Positions 43,595 to 54,956 of a DNA stretch of 64,000 nt are shown one piece after another. A program made the position numbers and the translations under genes. The notes below the pieces were generated by a model. The model searched no databases. It saw only the letters and a program-made list of their open reading frames with translations, and was not told where the DNA came from. How positions within the stretch are numbered: position 1 is the stretch's first letter; every line of letters begins with the position of its first letter. Source of the DNA: Vitrella brassicaformis (lineage: Eukaryota; Sar; Vitrellaceae); assembly GCA_001179505.1 (NCBI GenBank), contig CDMY01000255.1, positions 374,276 to 438,275 on the forward strand. The letters run 5' to 3'.

Positions 43595-43964
43595 GGTGGA
43601 GAGCTTCGAGGGACGATTGGTCTCAAGACAGACACCTGCACACAGCCACAGCGACTCTGCAGCTGTCGTGAGGAGGGACGAGCGAGAAAAGGGGCGGAGA
43701 AGGATACGAAGGGGAAAGATCCAACAGTGGTTTTACGCCCAGCAGTGCTCTAACGCAGAACTTAAGGATTTCTAGAAACTTTTTGACGTTTGGGTCTCTC
43801 ACCGGCCCGTCTCATACATAGATCATTACCTATCACACGTCTCACAAAATCACCGACAACCACACAGAAACACAGCTACATGCACACCTACTCTATCAAT
43901 AAACATCCACACACAACAAAAACCCGACGGCAACCCTTATATCGTCGCATGGCGTCAGCCCGTG
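43595..43964. other. Spacer between same-strand genes; no gene seen
   Basis: This 370-bp spacer holds the promoter of the small secreted protein gene and the 3' end of the MFS gene. An AT-richer, CA-rich part spans 43840-43940. No gene is visible. Confidence 0.5.
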
Positions 43965-46529
43965 TCACCTTACGACCTCTCTATCCGTCTCTGTTCCCGC
44001 AACTGCCTTGGTGCCGTCATTGCTGCCGTCTTGCGCGCCGTTGTCCATGGCTGTGTCGTCCTTGTCGTGAGTGCTCTGCTGGTAGAAGCTGGCCGATATC
44101 TCCTCGAGAGTGCGGCCGGTCGTCTCCGGGATGCAGAACAGGATGAAAAACACCAACAGGGCGTTGGTGCACGCGTAAAAGAAAAAAGTGCCTGCAGGAA
44201 TGAACGCGACAGACATACACAGACACCATCAGTCAGGGCTTCCTGCGTTGGCCTCGCTGAACTGACTGACCGGATCTGGTGAGGAGTGTGAACATGGATT
44301 CGAGAGTGGATTGTATGATGAATGCGAAGACCCAGAAGGTGGTGATGACGCACCCCATGCCCAGCGACCGAACCTCCTGCGGCAACACCTCACTCGCTAC
44401 CACATACATCAGCCCCGCCCAACTGATCGATCGCAGCCACACACATACACACCACATAGCATAGAGAGAGGCAGTGGGGAGTGTCTGTCTGTCTGTCTGT
44501 CTGCTGTCCACCTCATGTTCCAGAAAAACATGAACACAATCATCGCGCAGGCAGCTGTAGTCGGCCAGGACGGGTGGCTCTGTGATAAATGGCATCACCA
44601 ACGAATACAGAGAAACCCATTTGCACAGAACAGAGGAGAAAGACGTCTGCCTGGCTGGTTGGCCGTTCTTCCTACCGGCAAGAATGACAGTGCCAGGACG
44701 ATGTGACAAATGGTGGTACCTGGCGGGCGGAAACACACACAGACACAGACAACGGACCTTGATCGGCTACGGCCTTGATCGGTCTCACCTAAAGTCCCTA
44801 TGAGCAGTAGCCCCTTCCGCCCTAGCGTCTCAATCAGAAAAAATGTGATCAACACACCTGTCGTCTAAACACACACACACACACGAGTCCCAAGCACTTA
44901 TACATGGTGTTTGTGAGGTGGCTCACTATCTCTTTGCCTGCCTCACTGTCTCACCTTTGCGACCCCAATGCCCACACCAGCAACATACGGGCTTTTGACG
45001 CCGGCTAGCATGAAAATGTCGGTCGAGTACGGCAGCAACGCAGGCGCCGCCATCATGTTCTACAGACGCAACACCACACACACATCATTAAGTGCGTGAG
45101 TGAGGTGGCAGCCATATCTCGCAGACCGCCCGACCTGTGCGACGGCACATCCGAGTGCCACAAAAAGGGGGGCGCGGTTGCGCCACAGCTTAGCCAGCCC
45201 CCTGCATACACACAGCACAGCATCCATACCATGCACAATAGACACACATCGATACGATGGATCCAGAGATCCATCCACCCACCCGGCCCCCGTCGCCCCC
45301 ACTCACTTTCTGCTGGACCGCACAAAGCGAAACGACTCTGCAAAGTCCACCAACCACTGTGCCGTGAACATCTCGTCGCTGGCCCGCCGCCCCGGTATGA
45401 TCCGCCCCTCCACACATCGCAGCAGCCGACCACTCGCAGAGTGCACCTCTAACCTCGGAGGCCGCGTGTCGCCGTTCTGCTGCTCATGTGCATGTGCGCT
45501 GCCGCCTGTCGATGACGAGTGCTCGTTAGTACTATTCGTCGGGGGCTGGTAGCGGTCCGACGACTGATGGGCGGGTGGGGCACCGGCAGGCTCGGTCGGC
45601 GCCGTGGATGGGGAGGCGCATGACGATGCATCTGCCGAAGCGGAAGCCGCGTGGAGTGCGGCGACCCGTGCGTTCTCCTGGGCCTGCTTCATGGCAAGGG
45701 CGCGGTCACGCTCCTCCTCCATCTCGCGAAGCTGAACACACACAAGCGAGAAGAACACCCGTGTGGTGTGAGTGGAAAGGTCTACCAGGGCCTGTCAGGG
45801 TTGTTCCTCCTTTCCCTTGTTGTGTTACCAATTCTTCGATTTCCTCGTCAGAGCCGACGCCCAGCCGTCTCATGTTGCGGCGAGCAGACTCCTTGCGATC
45901 CTTGGACATCAACCTGACGCAGCCAACCGACCAACCAATCAACCAACCAAATATGGGGTGGCTGTAGTATGCCGTGCTATACATACTGACCATCTGGGGC
46001 TCTCGGGGAGGAAGCTGAGTCCCAGACACTGCACGGCCCCCACAATGCCGGCGATGGCCAGGAGCCACCGCCAGTAGGGCGCCGTGTCAACCATCAGGGC
46101 TGCAGTCCCAAACGTAAAGATGCACCCGATACACTGACATATCTCCTGCACACACACACACACACATCAGTTTTATGGCTGAGTGTGCAGTGCGTCCAGT
46201 TCAGTTACTCACTCACTCACTGACCTGCAGCAGCCCCAGCCTCCCTCTGAGGTGTGTGGGTGACACCTCCGATGTGTAGGTGGAGAAGACCACCATGCCC
46301 ACGCCCACACCCAGACCCACAAAGAACCTCCCCACTAGCAAGATCCAGTAGGCCGGCCCCAGGCACATGAGCAGGGCAGCCACCACCAGCAGCGCATCAC
46401 TGATACCCAAAGCAGGCAGCCGGCCGAGCCGACGGGCCACAACACCACCATACAAACTGCCGACAACGGCGCCTGCGCAATCAATGCATCAGATGGGTCG
46501 TGACAGCACGGTTGGCTGAGGGATGGATG

Positions 46530-46571
<42 letters not shown>

Positions 46572-46991
46572 CAGGCGCCGGCATGGCGACGAATAGCTCC
46601 TTGAGTAGGCAGGAGAACTGTTGACCACAGACGTTGAACTCATTACGCACAGGCTCCAGCACCACAGACACAACTGTAAGGTCATAGCCCAACAACAAAC
46701 CTGCACCAACAGAAACGACAAAGGTCTGCACATTCCACTGCACACCGCACCCACTCACCCACTCACCCACCCACCTGTCATGGCTGCGAAGGACACCACC
46801 AGAAACAGCAGTGCCCGGCTCCGCTGCGGCCCTTGCGAAGAGGAGCCGCCCGCTCTCCCCCTGCCCTCCTCGGCTCTCGCAAGCTCCCCATTCGTGTGCA
46901 TGCTGCCGTCCTTGGCCGCATTTGCCGCAGTGTGGTCATGGTCGATGAGGCGCTCACGCGGCAGGTCGCTCTCAAACGTGGCACGCTTCAT
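43965..46991 (-). CDS. MFS sugar-porter-like transporter
   Basis: The start ATG is at 46989-46991 (MKRATFESDLPRERL). A 50-residue cytosolic tail leads to twelve predicted helices spread over about eleven exons. Family marks are GLLLGYDLTVVSVVLEP in TM1, VARRLGRLPALGISDALL for the loop 2-3 GRRxGR motif, RFFVGLGVGVGMVVFSTYTS, SEVSPTHLRGRLGLLQ, LSFLPESPRW after TM6, ASEVLPQEVRSLGMG, and FCIPETTGRTLEEI after TM12. These are the sugar-porter signatures. The loop between TM6 and TM7 is unusually long, with about 100 residues of Ser, Ala, Pro and His-rich sequence (45430-45710). The C-terminal tail is acidic and ends at 43965. It should move a hexose, polyol or related solute by facilitated diffusion or proton symport. 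Confidence 0.85.
46536..46569. repeat. (GT)n microsatellite
   Basis: Uninterrupted GT dinucleotide tract inside an intron of the MFS transporter gene. Confidence 0.9.
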
Positions 46992-47064
46992 CAAATGAGA
47001 TATCGGCTGGAAACCAGCTTCCTCTCCGTTCCCTTGCGAGCTACACCGCGAGCTTCCTTGCAAG
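46992..47064. promoter_or_regulatory. Divergent promoter, MFS / GTPase pair
   Basis: Only 73 bp lie between opposite ATGs. TGCGAGCT is at 47035-47042, followed by a second GCGAGCT within CCGCGAGCTTCC (about 47046-47056) and TTGCAAG next to the ATG. In this spacer the motif must lie within the 5' UTR or core promoter of both genes. Confidence 0.55.
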
Positions 47065-49278
47065 ATGGGTCAGGATTTCATCATTGGATGCGTCGGCAAG
47101 CCATCTGCAGGTACGCAGGAAGGCGGGAGATGGAGATTGGTGCGAGCACCGATGAACCACATCACTGGTGTGTGACTCCCTTCATTCATGTGAACCGCAC
47201 ACGCAGGCAAGTCGACGTTCTTCAACGCTGTGACGGACGGCAAGGCCAAGATCGGCAACTATCCCTTCACAACCATCGAGCCAAACCAGGGCGTCGGCTA
47301 CTACACCACACAATGCCCTTGCAAAAAGTAGTTAATGAGCATCGCTGACTGACCACAACGGAGCAGCAGGATCAGATCCATCATCCACTGTCTGCTTGCT
47401 GCGTGCCCTGCCTGTGTGTTGTGTCTGTATGTGCAGATACGGTGTCAGGTGCCGGCCACGGTATGGGTGGTGCCACGATGGGCGGCGGAAGGTGCCTGTT
47501 AAGCTGCTGGACGTCGCTGGGCTGATCCCTGGGGCGTCAGAGGGCTTGGGTCTGGGCAACAAGTTCCTGGACGACCTGCGGCACGCCGACGTGCTCCTGC
47601 ACATCATCGATGTGTCTGGAACCACAAACGAAAAGGTGGTCGACGGATGGGATCCACCGCACCTACCGTTGAGTGTGTATAAATATTGTGTGTGTGCAGG
47701 GTGAGTCGACTACAGGGTACGACCCGTCAGGCGACCATGAGTGGCTCGAGATGGAAGTACAACTATGGTATGGTCTGTTCGCCAGCATACAAATTCCACC
47801 AGAGGGATTGGAGTTGTATGCTCTTTCTTGCCTCCAGGATATACAACAATCTGTTTAGTCGGTGGCAGACCGTCGCCAAGCGCCACCAGGCCACCAACAG
47901 GTGAACCACACACACCAGACACACAGAGCAAGCAGGTATCTAGACATCAGTCACGCATGTGTGCCGCTGTAGGCAATGCGACGCGTTCATTGCAGTCCCG
48001 TCGTGCAGACACTGCTCGCACAGCTGTCGGGCTACGGCGCCAAGGAACCACTCGTGAGTCACGCACTGGCCGGCACACAACGAGCAAAAGTCTGTATTTG
48101 TCTTATCTGTGTGTGTGTGTGTGTCAGATCCAGTCGGTGTTGGATGAGCTGCACGTGAAGGATCCCGTCAATCTGATGGAGTGGGACAAGGAGCAGATAC
48201 GACAGCTGGTGACTGGGTGGGTGGGTGGGTGGGTGGGTGGGTGGCCACACCAGCATAGCACCATACACCGATGGGATGGCCGCCGGCTCACATGTATGTG
48301 CCGTATCTCTCTGTCAGGTGCGTGTGTTTGTGCGTCGTCGGTTCATGTTCATCTTGGTGCTCAACAAGGCCGACTCGGGCGGCGACACCGACGCCAACGC
48401 ACTCAAGCTCTCCCAGAAGTACGACGAGGGGCGAATCGTCATGTGCAGCGCACTCGCAGAATGCTTCCTCAGGAAAATGAAGGACCAGGTACAGTAAGTA
48501 CCCCAGCCGGTGCAAACAGGCGACTGACTGAGCCATAGATCCATTGGTTGTGTTGTGTTGTGTTGTGTTGTCTTGTGCTGTGTCTTCATCGTCAGAAGTA
48601 CATTCGTTACGACGAGGGGTCGTTCATGTTCACCACTGCAGAGGAAGAAGAGAATGAGAGCGAGGCCCAGCAGCCGAATGGCGGGCAATCATCAGATGAC
48701 GCGCCAGGCAGCAGCAAGAGGCCATCATCCTCACAGAAACCGTTGAAGCCGCTGGACGGCAAGGTCTCTCAGCGGCTGGAGAAGATCCGCGACATGGTCC
48801 TTTTCAGACATGGCTCCACGGGCGTACACCAGGTACACGGACATACTGTGGTGCCTTTGTGGCGGACACACACCTGTCTGGCTGGCTGGCTGGCTGGCTG
48901 TGTGTGTGTGTGTGTCAGGCCATCGATCGTGCGGTGGAGGTGGCAGGTCTGGTGCCAGTGTATCCCGTCAAGAACATCACACACTTCGGGGGAGGGGGCA
49001 AGGGCGAGGGCGCCTTCCCTGAGTGCGTGCTCGTCAGACCTGGCACCACGTAAGCCATCCCTGCTGTATGTGGTGGTGAGGATACATACCTTGTGTGTCG
49101 TTCCTGACGTTGCAGTGTTCGTCAGTTTGCGGGCATGCTTCACCATGAGATCGACAAGCATTTTCTGTATGCCGAGGGGCCCGACGGCCGGCGGCTGGGT
49201 GAGGATGATGAGATAACGGCCGAGAGGAACATCATACGATACGTGACGGAGAGAGCCGCTGAGGAGAACTCTCACTGA
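47065..49278 (+). CDS. YchF/Obg-related GTPase of archaeal-eukaryotic type with C-terminal TGS-like domain
   Basis: The ATG at 47065 gives [16 protein letters not shown], and the next exon starts [20 protein letters not shown]. Together they form the G1 P-loop, split by an intron inside the Gly codon. G2 is [13 protein letters not shown]3 is [14 protein letters not shown], and G4 is NKAD ([11 protein letters not shown], about 48350-48380). The middle part matches the extra helical domain of the archaeal/eukaryotic branch of this family ([32 protein letters not shown]). A low-complexity acidic/Ser insert is present at about 48630-48750. The end ([30 protein letters not shown]) is the TGS-like domain with the usual VRxGTTVRxFA signature. 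Members bind GTP or ATP and associate with ribosomes or translation; the exact role of this branch is unclear. The stop is at 49276-49278. Confidence 0.88.
48214..48243. repeat. (GGGT)n tract
   Basis: About seven GGGT units in an intron of the YchF-like GTPase gene, on the coding strand; such G-runs can form quadruplexes in RNA. Confidence 0.85.
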
Positions 49279-51088
49279 CTGACCGATGAGTGGGTGTGAT
49301 GGGTGTGGGTGGTGCGAAGACTTGTTGGATTGTTGATTGCACTCCTCCGTAGTCCGTTGCATCCATGCATTGCATGTGTAACCACCGTCTCGTACATATG
49401 TGCGTATTGAACGTACACATTCATTACACATGTACACATGTACACGTAGGCCAGCTAGCACAGCACGCAGCCGCCACTCGTTTCACATCGTCATCAGTTA
49501 GATAAAACACGCTCATCCACTCCACGCAGCCATTCCGTCCGTCCATGTCCATTCATCCATCCACACGCGTCTACCACATGTACATAACATACACGTACGT
49601 ATACATACATACATACGAGTGCATTGCAACACAGCTGCAGACAGATAGACAGTCGGAAACCCACAATCAGATCCCACCCAACAGGCATTGCATTCACCCA
49701 TGTGCTTGTTTGTTTGTTTGTTTGTTGTCCCTATTAGGACACACCAAATCAAGGATAAACGAATTCGTACACGTACGTACAGACGTCGTTTGCCGAAAAA
49801 ATCGACCAGCACACAACAGCATCCGAGCCAAGAGAGAATCAAGGAAGTAGCGACCCGGTAGGTAGTGAAACACAACACGACACGTGCGAGCCGCCATTCA
49901 TCCCATTGATTCATCGCATTGCAATGCATGTGCATGGATGCACATTTGCTACGATCATCGCTCATCGCTCTCGCTCGCTGGCGCGCCCGGCCGGCAAAAA
50001 GTTTGCCTGTCCGTCTATCTGTCTGTCTCTGCGCGCTTGCTCGGTGGGCGGTCGGTTTGTACCTCTCTCCCCTCTGCCTCTGCCTTGTCACAAAAAACCG
50101 TTCACTCATTCACTCATCCATTCCAAGAAATACAAAACGCCCGCCTGACCGACAGACACGCAGCACAGAGACGCACCGGTCGCATCGAGCATTGAGACAG
50201 TTTCGAGTGTGCATGCATTCAGCGAGTGAGCAGCGAGCAAAGGTCCCCTGTGCCTCTCAGTAGAGAGGATGCTCCACCCATCGGCAGGGGAGGTTCGCCA
50301 ACCTCACTTTGCTTGTCCCGACACTCACTCATTGTCACGAAAAATGAGGCGGTGCACCGCCTACTAGGATAATTCACGCGACACGCATGACATGACATGA
50401 CATGACATGACAACACCTACCTTGTTTGTGGCGAGTGAGTGCATGTGTATACGTTATGTGTACGTACGAATGTACGTACGCATTGTGTATGTGCATGTGT
50501 GAATATGTGTATGTGTGTATGTATAAGTACATGCAGCAGGATGGCCCCATCCACCGTACACGACACAACGACACAAAACACGCAACACGCAGCACGCGTT
50601 TTGTCTTACCCACACAAGACAGTTAGCAGTTAGTGGTTTGTCGGCTCACGCAGCAGTGAACCGCTGTACACTCACTCACTGACCCTACCTATACCGCTCG
50701 CACACATGCAAGCAAGTTGAAAGCCTTCAGCCTCTCCTCTTTCTCCCCAACACACACGTACATCAATCATCTTCATGTACCCCCATCCATACATCGATCC
50801 AAACATTTCAGATCGAATGGCAGGAGACCCCTCCCTCCCTCCCCCAGGCCACTCTGTACTGTACCTGTCTGACCCACGGACGGACGTACCCACCGCACAA
50901 GAAAACCCAATACATACACACACACAGAGACATAGACATAGAGACATCGAGGCATGGACGATAAAGGACAAATATCCCCGCCGGTCTCACCCGCCTGGGC
51001 CTAAGCTTGGATGCTCCCCCTGTCTGTGTCTCTCTGGGCGTTTCTCTCGTCTCTCTGCGTCTTGTCTACATACGTGCGATGACTATGT
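49279..51088. other. Convergent spacer of 1.8 kb; no gene seen
   Basis: The spacer holds ACGT, TTTG (49705-49727), GACAT (50386-50411), CATA and CACA microsatellites. Two small inverted repeats lie at 50290-50305 (GAGGTT-CGCC-AACCTC) and 50348-50361 (GGCGGTGCACCGCC). Open frames are repeat-derived. I found no tRNA or domain. Confidence 0.55.
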
Positions 51089-52164
51089 CTAGCACGTGGG
51101 TTTGGCGTGGCCACGGTTGCTCTCCATGGCGATGGCGAATATGTCGTTGGCCGAAGGGAACCGCTCCACAGAGATGAAGCTGCTTGAGGACACCGAGTGG
51201 GACAGCGAGAAGTGGCGTGTGGACGGGCTGCAGGGTGACATATCCATCATGTCCATGTCTGTGTCCAAGTCCATGTCGTCACTCCAGCTCGGGTCCTCCT
51301 CCTGCACCTCCATCGCCAGGTCAAAGTGACCAGACGCATGTCTGCACAAAAAGCAGGGAGAGAGTCTGGGTGCGTGTGTGTGGGGGGGCGGGGGGGAGGG
51401 GGATTACCTTTTGAGCGTCTTGAGCATGAGGCCCTCGTTGAGGTCGGCGGTCTGCTTGGCTATGCTCGCATGTTTGCGAATGGCGCGCTCGGTGCTGTCC
51501 TCAGCCTCATACTCACACACCTGACCACAGGCAGAAAGACAGACAGACAGACAGACAGACAGATGGACAGAAATGCCGTGTGCACCGTGCGCCGTCTGTT
51601 GCCTCCCTCCCTCCCCCCTCCCTCCCTCTCTGTGCGTACCTGCGTCAGATTCTCATCCTTCCACCGCACCCTGAGCCCCGGCAGCCGCGGCGCCTTCTTC
51701 TCACGCACCCCACGGTCCATCGTACCCTCATCCCCACCCTCACTGCCATCATGAGCCAGCTCGTCGGCCAGCTTCTGGCGGCTGGCCACCCCCGGCAGCG
51801 TCAGCAGCGGCATCGGCGGCACAGCAGCCGCATGGCTGAGCGGGGACACAGCCGTCGTGACGTCTCTGTCGACATCATGATGGTGGTCATGTAGCAAGGG
51901 GGAGAGGCAGAGGGGTGGGAGGGACGCCTTGGTCTGGATGGACAGGAATGTCAGGGAGGGGGAGGGAGGGGGGACGATGTATCCATTCGCGAAGCCCAGC
52001 GACGAGAAGGGCCGGCCAGTGGTGGTGGTGGCTGTGAGTGAGGCAGAGGGGTTGACGAAGCCGAGCTCTCCCCCCGCTAGATTGGCGTCGAAGTGCACTT
52101 GTGCTCCTTTGCGGCGCTTGAGGCCCTCGAATGTGGCGCGGCGGCCGAGGCGCGCAGGCAGCAT
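51089..52164 (-). CDS. Uncharacterised protein with a candidate PP1-docking motif
   Basis: The ATG at 52162-52164 begins MLPARLGRRATFEGLKRRKG. Three exons are visible: about 52164-51640, 51522-51410 and 51343-51089. The first is Pro/Ser/Thr-rich and probably disordered. Its end and the next exon give RLPGLRVRWKDENLTQ, then VCEYEAEDSTERAIRKHAS. The RVRW segment fits the protein-phosphatase-1 RVxF docking consensus, and the downstream pattern resembles that around the PNUTS docking motif. The last exon is acidic and Met/Asp/Ser-rich (DMDLDTDMDMMDM) and ends with NRGHAKPTC. No catalytic domain is seen. A nuclear PP1 regulator is a guess; the gene itself is well supported by frame continuity and its divergent partner. 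Confidence 0.55.
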
Positions 52165-52379
52165 GATGGTCTCAGAGTCTCAGCTTAGTCAACAACTACG
52201 GGACGCTGCTGGGGGCGGAGAGGATGTGGCAGCTGGCTTGCTGCAGATCCATTGAACTAACGTCGTCTTCTGCTCCTTGGATCCACAACGGTGCAAGATC
52301 TTCTGTCCCTTTTTCCGTCCCATAAGCTCGCAGGAACCGTTTGCGTTCAACGGCTGAAAGTCCAGGTGTTTGAAGGGAC
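52165..52379. promoter_or_regulatory. Divergent promoter, uncharacterised protein / ankyrin pair
   Basis: These 215 bp separate opposite ATGs. AGCTCGCA is at 52325-52332, about 50 bases before the ankyrin-gene ATG. Role inferred. Confidence 0.5.
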
Positions 52380-54265
52380 ATGGGCAACACATCGTCCGCC
52401 CCAGGGGACGAGGCCGCTGGTTTGGCTCACCAGATGTGTGGGTGCCAGCGGGGGGACGAACCCGAACTGAGTCAAGCGCTGCTGAGTGGGAGTGCTTGGA
52501 GGGTGACGAGGGTACTCACGAACGCACCCCAGCTCGTGGTAGGCAATGCCGTCATTTCTGCACGTTTGCACTGTTTGTGAGGGTCGGCTTGTGTGCGGGG
52601 CTCGTTGTGTGCAGGAGTCTCCCCTATTATTTGAGGGCAACGCCAAGCTGCTCGCTGCCCTGGAGAAGGTGATGCAGCGCAAGGACATCTCGACCGTCAA
52701 GGCCCTTCTCGAGGCAGGTATCTCACCCAACGCCCCGCTCGCTCAGCCACCACCTCCAACTCGGAAACGGCCTCCGTCAAGCACCGGCCCTGTGGGGTCG
52801 TGCACGGGCGGGACAGAGGGCGATGAGGCCGGTGCTGCTGCGGTGGCTGACATGAGTGGGGAAGATGCGGGTGTGGGCCATGTGCCGATGTGGTTTCAGC
52901 ACTCGTGTCGCGTGCCGCTGTGGAACATTTTCGTGCTCATGCTCGACCACGGGGCCGACCCAGGTAGATTGGGCCAGCATCCTCAATCTCACGCGAAAGG
53001 GTATATGCCCTTGGCCGTCTCGTTTGTGGATGCAGAATGTGGTCTGGTGGCGGCATGCCTTGAAGGCAGCGCCGATATGGTAAAGATGCTCTTGGTGAAA
53101 GGGGCGAACCCCGACAGAATCCGAGTGAGAGATGAGCTGTTACAACACGGCCCGCAGTGCAGGCACACAGGTACGTATCTGCGCGCTGTGCATTGATCAG
53201 GAGGGCAGGACCCCACTGTCAGCCGCGGTGGAGAGTGAGGTCGACCGTCATCGGAAGGTGGAACTGCTGTTGCAGCATGGGGCCGACCCCAACTCGCCCC
53301 TCCCTGACGAATCCTCCCCGCCCCTCCTGATGAAGTCACCATGAAACGGGACATCAAATCGGTACGTCAGACAGACAGGAAGGGGAATGGTCAACGAATG
53401 ATAGGTGTGTCTGTCATTTGTTCGTTGTCAGCTGGGTATGTTGCTGGATGCGGGTGCTGATCCTAACGTGTCGATGGCTGAGGAGGGTTTGCCGACTCCG
53501 CTGTTCTACAGTGTGTACTGGGGCAATGTGGATGCGGTGGAGATGCTCTGCAGATATGACGTGGACCTGGCCATGCGCAAGTACACTGATGAGGATGTGT
53601 TCGAGGTCGCCAGGAACATCCTCGACTTCTCAAAGGTGAGCCGCCCTGTCTCTCTCCGTCTGTACGTGGCCGACTGGCTGTGTGGGTCGTGTGGGGTGGT
53701 GGTTGCTTTGTTGCAGGTGCCCAAGCCGAAGCACATTGCCCGGCTGCTCCTCCCAAACACCCCCACAGAGACGTGTGCAAAGATACTCGACGTACTAGGT
53801 ACGACGCCGAACACAGTAAAAGCCTCCTTTGTGTGTGGATTTTGCAATATCCGTGATGCTGCAGAGGAGTGTCGGTCGCGACAGCAGCAGCGGCAACAGC
53901 AGGAAGCCCGTCTAGACGCGCCATCCACCACGTCAGGATCAGCATCAGGGTCAAGCTGCTCGGCTGTCTTCGAGAGCCCCTGCCGCGAGAGAGACAGCAT
54001 CTCATCCATCGTGGCTCCGCCCCCCCACATAGTGGTCAACCGTGTCTCTGTGGGGGTCATGCCGCCCGACCCGCTGGATGAGAATGATCCACTGCGCACA
54101 CAGCAGGATGGGCACGATGGGGGCGAGGGTGATGATGAGAGTGGAGAGGTTGATGACCGTGCGATGAGGGATCCCGAGCTGAGGCGGCAGACTATTTCTA
54201 TCGACAGGCAGCTGCAGGGGCAGGGCAGCAAGGACAGTGCCCTCTGGTACAGCTATGGCGAATGA
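52380..54265 (+). CDS. Ankyrin-repeat protein with possible N-myristoylation; apparent frame break near 53,300
   Basis: The ATG at 52380 gives MGNTSSAPGDE; Gly2 with Ser/Thr at 5-6 is a plausible myristoylation signal. The second exon (from about 52616) starts ESPLLFEGNAKLLAALEKVM and carries ankyrin units: DISTVKALLEAGISPNAP, VLMLDHGADPG, ADMVKMLLVKGANPDRI, EGRTPLSAAVESEVD, VELLLQHGADPNSPL, LGMLLDAGADPNVS and VDAVEMLCRYDVDLAMR. The C-terminal exon is Gln-, Ser- and Asp-rich with a long acidic stretch and ends YSYGE at 54265. Between ADPNSPL and LGMLLDAG the frame that holds the ankyrin unit ends at a TGA near 53342. The sensible continuation (DEVTMKRDIKS, then LGMLL across an intron) is in another frame with no donor site between. 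This is either a sequencing indel or a true break. Function unknown; probably a membrane-associated scaffold. Confidence 0.65.
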
Positions 54266-54956
54266 GTGGCTGGATGGCTATGGGTGCGGTCAAAGGTTCT
54301 TCTGCCCCTGGGTGCATGGTGTGCGCTTGCATCTTTCTTCACGTGTGTGGTTTGCGTGGTGTTTTGTCTTCTTCATTTGTTAGCCAACCAACATACATAC
54401 GACGGTCTCATTTGTTCATGTCTGTACTCACAGACCCCCACGCAACATGTATGTCATGTCTGTGTGTGTGTGTGTCACTCGTCACCGGACTTGACCCCAC
54501 CCATCCCCTCTTCATTCATTCATTCGCTGCAATAGCAACATACATACGTGCGCACGTCACGTACTGACTCAATTCGAAGCATCCACCGATGGCTCGAGAG
54601 AAGATAAGAACCCACCCAGCTGCCCCTTAGAACTGCGTACCGTCCGTCTTTCCCTTCGCCTCTCCCTCCCTCTATTGTACATACTCATCATCAACCACTG
54701 GCCGGCCAGCGATGCCCAGTTTCGGTGCCGTCGCTGGCTGGTCAGCTACACTAGCTAGGTAGCTAGCTTGTCATCCTTCACATCACACTATGGCACATGG
54801 CTGGCTGCCCGCGATAAGCAGCCTTCTTCCCGTCAAGGCATAAGTCAGGCAGTCAGTCAGTCAATATGTATGGAAGATCAGAGAGCGACTCCACTCCAAT
54901 TGCACTGCACTCACAAAAAGAGCAAAATTGCGTGACCAGCCTATCCACCCCCGGAG
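54266..54956. other. Convergent 3' spacer; no gene seen
   Basis: The spacer lies between stops of the ankyrin and F-box/TPR genes. It has TGTG, TTCA and CAGT tracts and a T-rich patch near 54360. Nothing coding is recognised. Confidence 0.5.

Noticed and set aside
49279-51088. tRNA or rRNA gene in the longest spacers
   Set aside because: I looked for a T-arm GTTCRANNC with matching acceptor stems and for rRNA-like conserved blocks and found none; a covariance-model scan would be decisive.
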